A stretch of 64,000 nt of DNA from Bacillota bacterium (GTDB lineage: Bacteria; Bacillota; Clostridia; Peptostreptococcales; Anaerovoracaceae). The DNA is taken from NCBI GenBank assembly GCA_029008005.1, contig JAQXIX010000029.1, positions 62,001 to 126,000 on the forward strand, in the 5' to 3' direction. Position 1 is the stretch's first letter; each line of letters opens with the position of its first letter. Below are positions 7,563 to 15,263 of the stretch, in pieces. Under the pieces are notes generated by a model. The model did not search any database and had not been told where the DNA came from. It was given only the letters and a program-made list of their open reading frames with translations. The translations under genes were made by a program, and so were the position numbers.

Positions 7563-8783
7563 ATGGCGAGAAACGACAGAATGTCGGGGAACGAAGCTGT
7601 TGCAACAGCTATGCGACAGATAAATCCAGATGTTATGGGGGCTTTTCCGATTACTCCTTCTACAGAAATTCCGCAGTATTATTCGGAATATATTGCTGAC
7701 GGACTTGTTGATACTGAGTTTGTTGCAGTCGAATCAGAACATAGTGCCATGTCGGTCTGCATGGGTGCATCGGCAGCAGGGGCGAGAGCCGTTACTGCTA
7801 CTTCTTCCGCCGGACTGGCATATATGTGGGAGCTGCTTTACGTGGCAGCATCAGCAAGACTGCCCATTACGATGGCGGTTGTTAACAGAGCTCTTACAGG
7901 GCCGATAAATATTAATAATGACCATTCTGATTCGATGGGTGCGAGAGACTCGGGATGGATTCAGATATACGCGGAGACAAATCAGGAAGTATATGACAAT
8001 TATATTCAGGCGATGCCGATTTCAGAAGCGATAAGACTTCCGATAATGATCTGTCAGGACGGTTTTGTTACAAGTCACGGTGTATCAAATATCGAAATTC
8101 TCGAAGATGATGAGGTTAAGGATTTTGTAGGAGAATACAATCCGGAGGACTACCTGCTCAAGCATGAAAATCCCCTGGCTGTAGGTCCTTACGGAACATC
8201 GCCGTACTATATGGAAGTTAAGAGAGCGCAGGCGCAGGCGATGAAAGATTCTATGCCTATTATCCTCGATGTGGCAAAGCGTTTTGAGAAGTTAAGCGGC
8301 AGAAAATACGGATTCTTTGAAGAGTACTGTATGGATGATGCCGAGGTTGCCGTTGTTGTAATCGGCTCCAGCGCAGGTACAGGCAAGGAAGCTGTCGACA
8401 GGCTCAGAGCAGAAGGAAAAAAGGTTGGTCTCATTAAGCTCAGAGTATTCAGACCGTTTCCTAGGATACCTCTTGCTGAAGCAATGTGCAAGGTTAAGGC
8501 GGTAGCTGTTATGGATAAGGCGGAAAGCTATTCAAACAGTGGCGGTCCGCTGTTTAATGAAGCCAGAAGTTCCTTGTACGATTTACCGGGAAGGCCTTAT
8601 GCTATTAACTATATATATGGCCTCGGCGGCAGAGACATTACGGTTGATGATTTTTACGAAATATTCAATGACTTGTTCATAATACATGAAACTGACGATC
8701 CGGGCGACGTGTACAGATATGTAGGCGTTAGAGATTCCCGATATGAAGAGGGCGGATTCGATCACAGAAAGTATGAAGATTAG
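7563..8783 (+). CDS. porA: Pyruvate:ferredoxin oxidoreductase, alpha subunit
   Basis: Alpha subunit (406 residues) carrying the pyrimidine-binding half of the ThDP site and the CoA/transketolase-like domain. FPITPSTEIPQYY near residue 28 and VESEHSAMSVCMGASAAG, which holds the cofactor-activating Glu, are characteristic. The segment ALTGPININNDHSD is typical of pyruvate-type PorA. The C-terminal third holds the transketolase-C-like domain (VVVIGSSAGTGKEAVDRL). GGAGGAAAAG directly precedes the start. Delta, alpha and beta are spaced 0 and 8 nt apart. Confidence 0.95.
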   Translation: MARNDRMSGNEAVATAMRQINPDVMGAFPITPSTEIPQYYSEYIADGLVDTEFVAVESEHSAMSVCMGASAAGARAVTATSSAGLAYMWELLYVAASARLPITMAVVNRALTGPININNDHSDSMGARDSGWIQIYAETNQEVYDNYIQAMPISEAIRLPIMICQDGFVTSHGVSNIEILEDDEVKDFVGEYNPEDYLLKHENPLAVGPYGTSPYYMEVKRAQAQAMKDSMPIILDVAKRFEKLSGRKYGFFEEYCMDDAEVAVVVIGSSAGTGKEAVDRLRAEGKKVGLIKLRVFRPFPRIPLAEAMCKVKAVAVMDKAESYSNSGGPLFNEARSSLYDLPGRPYAINYIYGLGGRDITVDDFYEIFNDLFIIHETDDPGDVYRYVGVRDSRYEEGGFDHRKYED

Positions 8784-8791
8784 GAGATGAA

Positions 8792-9721
8792 ATGGCTTAC
8801 AGTTTAAAGAAAGAAGTTCAGAAACCTGAAAGGCTTGCGGCAGGACACAGGCTGTGCGCAGGCTGCGGAGCAGGTGTTGCGGTGAGAGGCGTTTTGCGTG
8901 CTCTGGATCCTGAGGATAAGGCAGTAGTAACGAATGCGACAAGTTGCCTGGAGGTGTCCACGTTCATATACCCTCACACGGCATATTATGACAGTTACAT
9001 ACATACAGCCTTTGCTAACGGAGCGGCTACAATGTCAGGTGTTGAGGCTGCATATAATGTTCTAAAAAAGAAAGGCAAAGTTAAGGACAATTATAAATTC
9101 ATTGCCTTCGGCGGAGACGGAGGAACATACGATATAGGAATCCAGTCTCTTTCCGGTGCTATGGAGAGAGGCCACGATATGGTATATGTATGTTATGATA
9201 ACGAGGCGTATATGAATACCGGAATTCAGCGATCGTCATCAACTCCAAGGTTTGCTGATGCAACAACATCCCCTGCAGGAGAAGAAATTCCGGGCAAAAT
9301 CCAGAATAAGAAGGATCTTACTGCAATTATTGCGGCTCACAACGTGCCTTATGCTGCGCAGACAACTTTGATGGGAGATTTCAGGGATCTTCATACAAAG
9401 GCTCATAAGGCGATATATACTAAAGGTGCCTGCTTCCTCAACGTGCTGGCGCCGTGTCCGAGAGGATGGAGATACGAGGCTGAAGATCTTGCTGAAATAT
9501 GCAAGCTTGCTGTAGACACATGTGTATGGCCTCTGTACGAGATAGAAGAAGGCGTATGGCGTCTGACATATGAACCTAAGAAAAAACTGCCTGTAGAGGA
9601 ATTCCTCAGAAAGCAGGGCAGATTCAAGCATATGTTTGCATCCGGGAATGAATGGATGATAGAAGATACTCAGAAATATGTAGATGAACAGTGGGAGAAA
9701 CTGCTGGCAAAATGTGTATAA
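8792..9721 (+). CDS. porB: Pyruvate:ferredoxin oxidoreductase, beta subunit
   Basis: Catalytic beta subunit (309 residues) with the ThDP/Mg site GGDGGTYDIGIQ (GDGG at 108-111) and the downstream YDNEAYMNTGIQRSSSTP segment. Cluster-ligand cysteines are visible at C22, C25 (LCAGC) and C52 (TSC), with a fourth in the C-terminal half (PCPRGW). That arrangement is the usual PorB [4Fe-4S] set. It is the last gene of the operon and is followed at once by a strong hairpin terminator that also serves the convergent aminotransferase gene. Confidence 0.95.
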   Translation: MAYSLKKEVQKPERLAAGHRLCAGCGAGVAVRGVLRALDPEDKAVVTNATSCLEVSTFIYPHTAYYDSYIHTAFANGAATMSGVEAAYNVLKKKGKVKDNYKFIAFGGDGGTYDIGIQSLSGAMERGHDMVYVCYDNEAYMNTGIQRSSSTPRFADATTSPAGEEIPGKIQNKKDLTAIIAAHNVPYAAQTTLMGDFRDLHTKAHKAIYTKGACFLNVLAPCPRGWRYEAEDLAEICKLAVDTCVWPLYEIEEGVWRLTYEPKKKLPVEEFLRKQGRFKHMFASGNEWMIEDTQKYVDEQWEKLLAKCV

Positions 9722-9730
9722 TATTAAAAA

Positions 9731-9767
9731 AGCTGCTGCACTGATTGTTTAGTGCAGCAGCTCCTTT
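9731..9767. terminator. Bidirectional terminator between porB and the aminotransferase
   Basis: Perfect 12-bp stem (AGCTGCTGCACT at 9731-9742 with 9751-9762), 8-nt loop, TTTTT on the right and AAAAA on the left, so it can stop transcription from both sides. Its stem core CTGCTGCACT is the same as in the terminator at 5591. Confidence 0.92.
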
Positions 9768-9780
9768 TTGTTTATGAAAT

Positions 9781-11106
9781 TTAGATCATTTTGTCTACTG
9801 AGTCGAGAACTTTGTCAACCTTAGCAAGTTCTTCCTTCAGCTGTTCCGGAGTGATGATAAGAGGTGGAGTTACAACGAACATGTTCTCGTGTGAATATGT
9901 CCAGAATCCATCAGCCTTGAGCATTCCGATGATCTTAGGCATAATGCCTTCAGGATCCTTGCCGAAAGGTACCAGCGGTTCTCTTGTTTCCTTATCCTTA
10001 ACCAGTTCGATTGCGGAGAAGAGACCGATGTGTCTTACCTGTCCTACGCAAGGGTGCTTGTCAACGTAGCTGTCAAGAGTGTCAGCCAGGATCTTGCCTG
10101 TTTCAGCAATCTTAGCTTCGATGTCCAGGTTCTTGTATTCAGCGATAGTTGCAACTGCAGCAGCACAACCCATTGGATGAGCTGAGTAAGTAAGTCCGCA
10201 ACCCATTGAAGTCTCGTCAAAGAATTTAGCAATAGGAGCCTGTACAACAACGCCGCCGAGAGGAACGTAACCGCATGTTACACCTTTAGCGAAAGTAATC
10301 ATATCAGGTTCATATCCGAAGTTCTGGAATGCGAAGCACTTACCGGTTCTGTACCATCCTGCCATAACTTCGTCAGCTACCATGAGGATGTCATACTTGT
10401 CGCAGAGAGCTCTAACGCCCTGATACCATTTAACAGGAGCGATAAGAACGCCGTTTGAACCAACTACTGATTCCAGCCAGATTGCAGCAATCTGTTCAGG
10501 TCCTTCGTAAAGAATCTGGTTTTCCAGAAGTTCCAGATAGAAATCAGCTACTTCATCATCGTTTGCGAAGTTGCAAGCCTTAGGAGCTCTGTAAGCATAA
10601 GGTCCGTCATATTTAACGAATCCAGGGCCACCGGGCTCGTTGAAGAAGTGTCTAGGTTCGCCTGTCAGCATTCCTGCGCCGGCTGATGAACCGTGATAGC
10701 ATCTGTACTGTGAGAAAATCTTCTGCTTGCCTGTATACTGACGAGCAATCTTGATAGCGTTTTCGTTAGCTTCTGCACCGGCGTTAGTGAAGAATACCTT
10801 AGCGCCATCTGCAAAACCTGTAGCCTTGACTACTGCCTCAGCAGCGTCTGATCTGCAATCCATAGCGAAAGCAGGTCCCATGAAAGGAATTTTCTGAGCC
10901 TGTTCAACGATAGCATCGACGATTGCCTTGTTAGCGTGTCCAAGGTTTGAGTTTACCAGCTGTGATGACATGTCTGTATATTTCTTGCCATCTTCGTCCC
11001 AGAAATAGATTCCTTCAGCTTTAGTTACAACGATAGGGTTCAGAGCACCCTGAGCTGACCATGAGTGAAGGTTGTATTTTAAATCTTTATCTTTAATTGC
11101 TGACAT
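9781..11106 (-). CDS. Class III PLP aminotransferase, taurine:pyruvate aminotransferase-like
   Basis: Fold-type I class III omega-aminotransferase, 441 residues. Seen are SSQLVNSNLGHANKAI, the cofactor-binding FFTNAGAEANENAIKIAR, the YHGSSAGA segment, the acidic DEVMAGWYRTG motif and ITFAKGVTCGYVPLGG with the PLP-lysine (K in FAKG). It lies 41 nt downstream of a CoA-acylating aldehyde dehydrogenase that resembles sulfoacetaldehyde dehydrogenase, in a sigma-54-controlled operon. The simplest reading is taurine + pyruvate to sulfoacetaldehyde + alanine. GABA, beta-alanine or another omega-amino acid remain possible because this family is poorly separated by sequence. AAGGAGAT precedes the start. 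Confidence 0.75.
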   Translation of the reverse strand: MSAIKDKDLKYNLHSWSAQGALNPIVVTKAEGIYFWDEDGKKYTDMSSQLVNSNLGHANKAIVDAIVEQAQKIPFMGPAFAMDCRSDAAEAVVKATGFADGAKVFFTNAGAEANENAIKIARQYTGKQKIFSQYRCYHGSSAGAGMLTGEPRHFFNEPGGPGFVKYDGPYAYRAPKACNFANDDEVADFYLELLENQILYEGPEQIAAIWLESVVGSNGVLIAPVKWYQGVRALCDKYDILMVADEVMAGWYRTGKCFAFQNFGYEPDMITFAKGVTCGYVPLGGVVVQAPIAKFFDETSMGCGLTYSAHPMGCAAAVATIAEYKNLDIEAKIAETGKILADTLDSYVDKHPCVGQVRHIGLFSAIELVKDKETREPLVPFGKDPEGIMPKIIGMLKADGFWTYSHENMFVVTPPLIITPEQLKEELAKVDKVLDSVDKMI

Positions 11107-11147
11107 TTTATTATCTCCTTAAAAGTCTTTTAACAATCATGTAACAA

Positions 11148-12575
11148 TTATGCGTTAACCTTAGCGATTACATCTGCATCGATGATATCTTCGATTTTTT
11201 CCGGCTTCCAGTTAGGAATTTCTCTTGAAACGTAAGTGTAGTTGAGAAGATCCTTGAATGTAGCATTGTGTGATACGCTGTTGCCGCCCCAAGTACCGCA
11301 TCCGAGAGTCATTGATACAGGGAATCCGCAAGTCCAGCCACCGGAGTTAACGAGGCACTGTGCCTGGTTAACAACGCACTTAGTAACAGGAGCAACTGAA
11401 GCGAGCTTGTCAACGTCAGCAGGGTCATTAGTGTGGATGCCGCAGCTGTGGCCTTTACCCTGATATTCGAGGCAAGCCATCATCTTAGCAATTGCTTCGT
11501 CGAGATCCTTAGCCTTCTGTACGCCTGATACAGGTGAAAGTTTTTCGCCGCCGAATGGATGTTCAAGGCTTGCACCGTCTTCTTCAGCAAGAAGTACGCA
11601 AGTTCCTGCAGGTACTTCGATACCGGCGATTTCTGCAATCTTTTCAGCGTTCTGAGCTACGATAGCTCTGTTGAGTACGTGGTCGTTAGGAGTGTTAGGC
11701 CACATAGCAACCTGCAGCTTCTTCTTGTCTTCTGAACCTTCTCTGCACATGTATGCGCCGTGAGCTTCCATTTCCTTAACGAATTCTTCATAGCAGTCTT
11801 CGAATACGATGATGTTGTTTTCTGTTGAGCATGAAGTAGCGTTATCGAATTTCTTTGACTTAGTGATGAGTTCGGCAACCTGCTTCATTGGAGTTTTGCC
11901 TGTTACGATTGATACGCAGTTACCAACACCAACGCCGATAGCAGGAGTTCCGGATGAGTAAGCTGTTTCTACGAGAGCTTCGCCGCCTGTTGCCAGGATG
12001 AAGTCACACTGCTTCATAAGCTGCTGTGAAGTTTCGAGCTTAACTGCTTCAGGAGCACAAGTCTGAACGAGATCTTCCGGATATCCGAGCTTCTTCAGGA
12101 CTGCTCTGATTTTGTCAACGATTACAACGTTAAGTTTCTTGCACTTAGGGTGAGGTGCGAGAATGATAGCGTTTCTTGTCTTAAGAGCCATGTTTGATTT
12201 AACGATTGGAGTAGCTTCTCCGTTTGTTACAGGCATGATTCCGGCAACAACGCCCATTGGCTTAGCATAAGCCTGCATTCCTGTTTCTTTATTATCGCTA
12301 ACGAGACCAACAGTCTTTTCGTTCTTCATCTGGATGTATGAACCCCAAACCTTACCGATAATCTTAGCTTCCTTATCAGCAGGGATTCCCATGCCTGATT
12401 CCTCAACAAGCATTTCTGCGAACATCTTGATGTTCTCAGGCTTAGTTAATTCATAAGTTACAGCAGCTGTCATAAGGTCGCAATCTTCCTGAGTGAAACC
12501 TTCAGCAATTTTCTGTGCAGCTCTGGCTTTTTCAACTAATCCTGCTACATATTCCTGTGCATTAAATTCTGCCAT
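11148..12575 (-). CDS. sauS: CoA-acylating aldehyde dehydrogenase, sulfoacetaldehyde dehydrogenase (SauS)-like
   Basis: NAD(P)-dependent, CoA-acylating aldehyde dehydrogenase, 475 residues. The catalytic cysteine is about C249 in NATSCSTENN. The nucleotide-binding region holds GVVAGIMPVTNGEATP and ATGGEALVETAYSSGTPAIGVGVGN. The C-terminal LGCGTWGGNSVS motif is shared by SauS and by SucD (succinate-semialdehyde dehydrogenase, acylating). I favour SauS because of the ATSCSxEN context and the taurine-type transaminase next door. The reaction would be sulfoacetaldehyde + CoA to sulfoacetyl-CoA, in either direction. The 5' flank has a sigma-54 promoter (12654-12670). AAAGGAGGA precedes the ATG. 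No AdhE domain or microcompartment signal sequence is evident. Confidence 0.72.
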   Translation of the reverse strand: MAEFNAQEYVAGLVEKARAAQKIAEGFTQEDCDLMTAAVTYELTKPENIKMFAEMLVEESGMGIPADKEAKIIGKVWGSYIQMKNEKTVGLVSDNKETGMQAYAKPMGVVAGIMPVTNGEATPIVKSNMALKTRNAIILAPHPKCKKLNVVIVDKIRAVLKKLGYPEDLVQTCAPEAVKLETSQQLMKQCDFILATGGEALVETAYSSGTPAIGVGVGNCVSIVTGKTPMKQVAELITKSKKFDNATSCSTENNIIVFEDCYEEFVKEMEAHGAYMCREGSEDKKKLQVAMWPNTPNDHVLNRAIVAQNAEKIAEIAGIEVPAGTCVLLAEEDGASLEHPFGGEKLSPVSGVQKAKDLDEAIAKMMACLEYQGKGHSCGIHTNDPADVDKLASVAPVTKCVVNQAQCLVNSGGWTCGFPVSMTLGCGTWGGNSVSHNATFKDLLNYTYVSREIPNWKPEKIEDIIDADVIAKVNA

Positions 12576-12653
12576 TTTTTTAGTCCTCCTTTATTAATAA
12601 CTAAATGGTTTAACAATTTTATGGGACTCCCAATTGAATCCGATACTAAATAA

Positions 12654-12670
12654 TGCAACGGGCGTGCCAA
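12654..12670 (-). promoter_or_regulatory. Sigma-54 (-24/-12) promoter for the sauS-aminotransferase operon
   Basis: Reverse strand TTGGCACGCCCGTTGCA (12670 to 12654) matches the consensus TGGCAC-N5-TTGCA with the invariant GG and GC dinucleotides exactly 10 nt apart. It lies about 80 nt upstream of the sauS start, and the gene just upstream is a sigma-54 activator. Confidence 0.92.
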
Positions 12671-12768
12671 AAGTGACTAAAAACAAGAGGCTGACATGAA
12701 CGGCCATAAGCAAAGATCTTAAATCCGATATTTTCAACGTGTTTGGGAAAAAGGAAAACGAAAGAATA

Positions 12769-12778
12769 TTGTATACAA
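12769..12778. promoter_or_regulatory. Candidate activator site (palindrome TTGTATACAA)
   Basis: Perfect 10-bp palindrome about 100 bp upstream of the -24 element. It shares the TGTAT/ATACA half-site with the two other palindromes in this interval. Confidence 0.45.
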
Positions 12779-12813
12779 GAGTCTCGTCTGCAAAGCGAAA
12801 AGATAAAAAAATA

Positions 12814-12841
12814 ACAAGCGATACAAAAATGTATCGCTTGT
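12814..12841. promoter_or_regulatory. Enhancer-like 12-bp inverted repeat, probable binding site of the sigma-54 activator
   Basis: Left arm ACAAGCGATACA (12814-12825), 4-nt A spacer, right arm an exact complement (12830-12841). It sits about 145-170 bp upstream of the -24 element, a normal distance for an upstream activating sequence. It has no T-run, so a terminator role for the upstream gene is unlikely. Its core AGCGATACA recurs at 12910-12924 in inverted sense. Confidence 0.75.
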
Positions 12842-12909
12842 GTGAGAAAAATCATATTTACCTTTGAAACTATTGAAAAATAAAGGAATGGAGGTTTCTG
12901 ATTCAATAA

Positions 12910-12924
12910 TGTATCGCTGATACA
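12910..12924. promoter_or_regulatory. Second activator-type palindrome (TGTATC-N3-GATACA)
   Basis: Six-base arms TGTATC and GATACA around a 3-bp spacer, immediately after the activator stop codon. TGTATCGCT here repeats the right arm of the site at 12830-12838. The 12576-12925 interval (350 bp, no gene) therefore holds three related palindromes plus the sigma-54 promoter. Confidence 0.6.
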
Positions 12925-12925
12925 A

Positions 12926-14272
12926 TTATGAATCACGACTCAACCCGTACTTGTGCAGCTTTCGAACAATAGTAGGCTGACTTACATTTAACACTCTGGC
13001 CATGGCTCGTGTGGATTTATATGTTTCAAGTGCCTGCTGGAGAATGTTTTTTTCTGCTTTTTCCAGGGCTGCAGCGAGAGAAAAATCAGTTACTACCGTG
13101 GCATTGTTTTCGGCGCCTTCCTTTATAAATATAAATATGTCTTCATCGCCGATTACATCTGAAGACGAGGTTATTACAAGTCGTTCAACAATATTCTGAA
13201 GCTCACGAATGTTTCCGGGCCACGGGTATTTAACCAGAATCGAAAGGGCAGCCGAGCTTATGGTCTTGTTTTCTCCCAGCGCCTTATTGAACCTCTTAAG
13301 GTACATATGTATAAGAGGAACGATATCTTCCGGACGGTCTCTCAGAGGAGGGACATTTATCGGAACAACATTCAGTCTGTAGTAAAGATCTTCCCTGAAC
13401 TTACCTTCTCTGACCAGGCTTTCTAAATCTCTGTTTGTGGCTGAAACGATACGCACGTCTATTGGAACGGGTTTAACTGCGCCTACAGGTGTTATACTGC
13501 GCTCCTGAATAACCTGGAGAAGCTTGACCTGGAGATTAAGAGGCAGCTCTGATATTTCATCCAGAAAAATCGTTCCGCCCTGAGCTGCTTCGAAGAAACC
13601 TGTTTTGCCTCCGGCACGAGATCCTGTAAAAGCTCCGGCCACGTAACCGAACAGTTCGGATTCTATGAGATTCTCCGGTATTGCACCGCAGTTAACTGTA
13701 ACAAAAGGTCCTTTGTATCTTATTCCTTCCTCATGTAGGGTTTTGGCAATCAGACCTTTGCCGACACCTGATTCACCTGTAATAAGTACGGTGGAATTTA
13801 CTGCAGCCAGCTTTTTCGTCAGCGCAACGACGTTTTTCATAGGCTGGCTTCCTGCAACCATACCGCTGCCGATATACGTTGCAACCGGCACGGAATGATC
13901 TCCTTCGGATTTTGATATACGCGTAATGTCTCGTGATGTTGTTATTATCATTTTCACAGAGTCGCCGTCAAAAATCGGTGTACCCGTAGTCAGAAGTCTC
14001 CTGCCGTGGCGATTCTCATGTATTATTGTAAGTTCGCGTTTTTCCACCAGTACCCGTTTTGTTACAGAAGGCGCGAAAATACCTTCCTTCTCCAGTTCGT
14101 CAACGCTTTTTCCCGTGATTTCATCAAGGGAAATGTTGTACATTTCTTCACAGGGACCGTTGCACCATCGGCATATGCCTTTGGCATCGTCAATGAAAAC
14201 AGCGTCACTTATACCGTCAAGAATAGGCAAAAGCTCTTCTATCTTTATTTCCTGAGGAATGTTATATTTCAT
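12926..14272 (-). CDS. PAS-domain sigma-54-dependent transcriptional activator
   Basis: Enhancer-binding activator of 448 residues. A single PAS domain (about 15-120) precedes the AAA+ domain with Walker A GESGVGKG (166-173), the sigma-54 contact loop GAFTGS (213-218; the usual last residue is Ala), Walker B GGTIFLDE (232-239) and the R-finger region PPLRDRPEDI. The C-terminal helix-turn-helix (ARVLNVSQPTIVRKLHKYGL) is TyrR/RocR-like. The PAS start holds a cysteine cluster, C34-x2-C37-x3-C41 (CRWCNGPC). An upstream GTG at 14290 is in frame, but GAGGAG at 14283-14288 fits ATG 14272. The start overlaps the end of trxA by 11 bp, so the two are coupled. It most likely controls the sigma-54 promoter at 12654-12670. 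Confidence 0.9.
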   Translation of the reverse strand: MKYNIPQEIKIEELLPILDGISDAVFIDDAKGICRWCNGPCEEMYNISLDEITGKSVDELEKEGIFAPSVTKRVLVEKRELTIIHENRHGRRLLTTGTPIFDGDSVKMIITTSRDITRISKSEGDHSVPVATYIGSGMVAGSQPMKNVVALTKKLAAVNSTVLITGESGVGKGLIAKTLHEEGIRYKGPFVTVNCGAIPENLIESELFGYVAGAFTGSRAGGKTGFFEAAQGGTIFLDEISELPLNLQVKLLQVIQERSITPVGAVKPVPIDVRIVSATNRDLESLVREGKFREDLYYRLNVVPINVPPLRDRPEDIVPLIHMYLKRFNKALGENKTISSAALSILVKYPWPGNIRELQNIVERLVITSSSDVIGDEDIFIFIKEGAENNATVVTDFSLAAALEKAEKNILQQALETYKSTRAMARVLNVSQPTIVRKLHKYGLSRDS

Positions 14273-14567
14273 TTTTGAGTTGCTCCTCACTGTGAAGACC
14301 GACTATCTGCTTCACAGCTGAACCATTTTTGAACAGAATCATAGTTGGAATGCTGGAAATTTTGTACTCAAAGGCAAGCATCTGTTCTTCGTCGACATTT
14401 ACCTTGCAGATTTTGATTCCGGGTTCCGAAGCGGCGAGTTTCTCGAGGATAGGAGCCTGCATCATGCAAGGCTGACACCATGTTGCCCAAAAGTCAACGA
14501 GAACCGGCTTGTCGCTGTCAAGAACTTCTGTCTTAAATGTAGCTGATGTTACGTTAGTTATATTCAT
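14262..14567 (-). CDS. trxA: Thioredoxin
   Basis: Small cytosolic disulfide reductase, 101 residues. The fold is complete (VLVDFWATW, cis-Pro in SSIPTMILF, FKNG). The active site reads WCQPC (Cys31, Cys34), with Gln in place of the usual Gly, a change that would be expected to alter redox potential. The frame is open to 14594, but CAAGGAGG places the start at ATG 14567. It overlaps and precedes the PAS/sigma-54 activator, an unusual partner for thioredoxin. A promoter with an extended -10 lies at 14608-14616. Confidence 0.93.
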   Translation of the reverse strand: MNITNVTSATFKTEVLDSDKPVLVDFWATWCQPCMMQAPILEKLAASEPGIKICKVNVDEEQMLAFEYKISSIPTMILFKNGSAVKQIVGLHSEEQLKNEI

Positions 14568-14607
14568 CCGAATACCTCCTTGTATCTGATTCATTTATGA
14601 TTCACTC

Positions 14608-14616
14608 ATTATACCA
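14608..14616 (-). promoter_or_regulatory. Extended -10 promoter for the trxA-activator operon
   Basis: Reverse strand TGG-TATAAT (14616-14608), about 40 nt before the trxA start. It has no good -35 hexamer but does have the TGn extension. Confidence 0.55.
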
Positions 14617-14629
14617 TAGTAATGACTTC

Positions 14630-14658
14630 TTGTCTGCGACAAATATGGAGGTTATAAT
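14630..14658 (+). promoter_or_regulatory. Promoter for mnmM-sfsA
   Basis: -35 TTGTCT (14630-14635), 17-nt spacer, perfect -10 TATAAT (14653-14658), about 21 nt before the ATG at 14680. It lies back to back with the trxA promoter. Confidence 0.75.
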
Positions 14659-14679
14659 ATCCTTTGCAAGGAGTTGGAT

Positions 14680-15261
14680 ATGGGAAATCTTCTTAGAAGC
14701 ACGACAGAAACTGCAATGCATATTGTTGCAGAATATATAAAGGAAGTAAAATGCCCGGTGATTATTGATGCAACCTGCGGCAGGGGGAATGATACTGTTG
14801 CCCTGGCAAAGGCTGCAGCCGGGGAATTTGTCCTCTTTGCCTTCGATATTCAGGCAGAGGCAATTGAATCAACATCGAAGCTTTTGCGGGAAAACGGGTT
14901 CGATACTTCGATGAAAAATCTGCACATAATCAGAGACAGTCACCTGAACGTTGACAAATACACAGAGTCAATAGACGCAGCAGTGTTTAATCTGGGGTAT
15001 CTGCCGGGAGGGGACAAGAGTGTGACAACATGCGGCAGTATATCGGTTTCGGCTGTAATGAAGGCTGTTGATATGCTGAACCCAAACGGAATTGTTGCCG
15101 TTACAATGTATGACGGACATAAGGAAGGACGGGCAGAAAAGGAAATGATTCTCGAGAAGCTGGAGTGTCTCGATTCGCGTATTTATCATGTAGCGTATCT
15201 GAAGCTTGTAAATCAGCACAGAAACCCGCCGGAAACAGTATTTGTCACGAGAAAGGTATGA
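14680..15261 (+). CDS. mnmM: Class I SAM methyltransferase, YtqB/MnmM-like tRNA wobble-uridine methylase
   Basis: Methyltransferase of 193 residues with SAM motif I IDATCGRGNDTVAL near residue 30, acidic loop FAFDIQAEAI, and the NLGYLPGGDKS segment that marks the YtqB (rRNA_methylase Pfam) family. Bacillus YtqB was renamed MnmM for converting nm5s2U to mnm5s2U at tRNA position 34; applying that here is homology inference. A TTG in frame at 14674 is less likely than ATG 14680, which sits 6 nt after AAGGAG. Its stop is immediately followed by sfsA, so the two form an operon. Confidence 0.8.
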   Translation: MGNLLRSTTETAMHIVAEYIKEVKCPVIIDATCGRGNDTVALAKAAAGEFVLFAFDIQAEAIESTSKLLRENGFDTSMKNLHIIRDSHLNVDKYTESIDAAVFNLGYLPGGDKSVTTCGSISVSAVMKAVDMLNPNGIVAVTMYDGHKEGRAEKEMILEKLECLDSRIYHVAYLKLVNQHRNPPETVFVTRKV

Positions 15262-15263
15262 CT

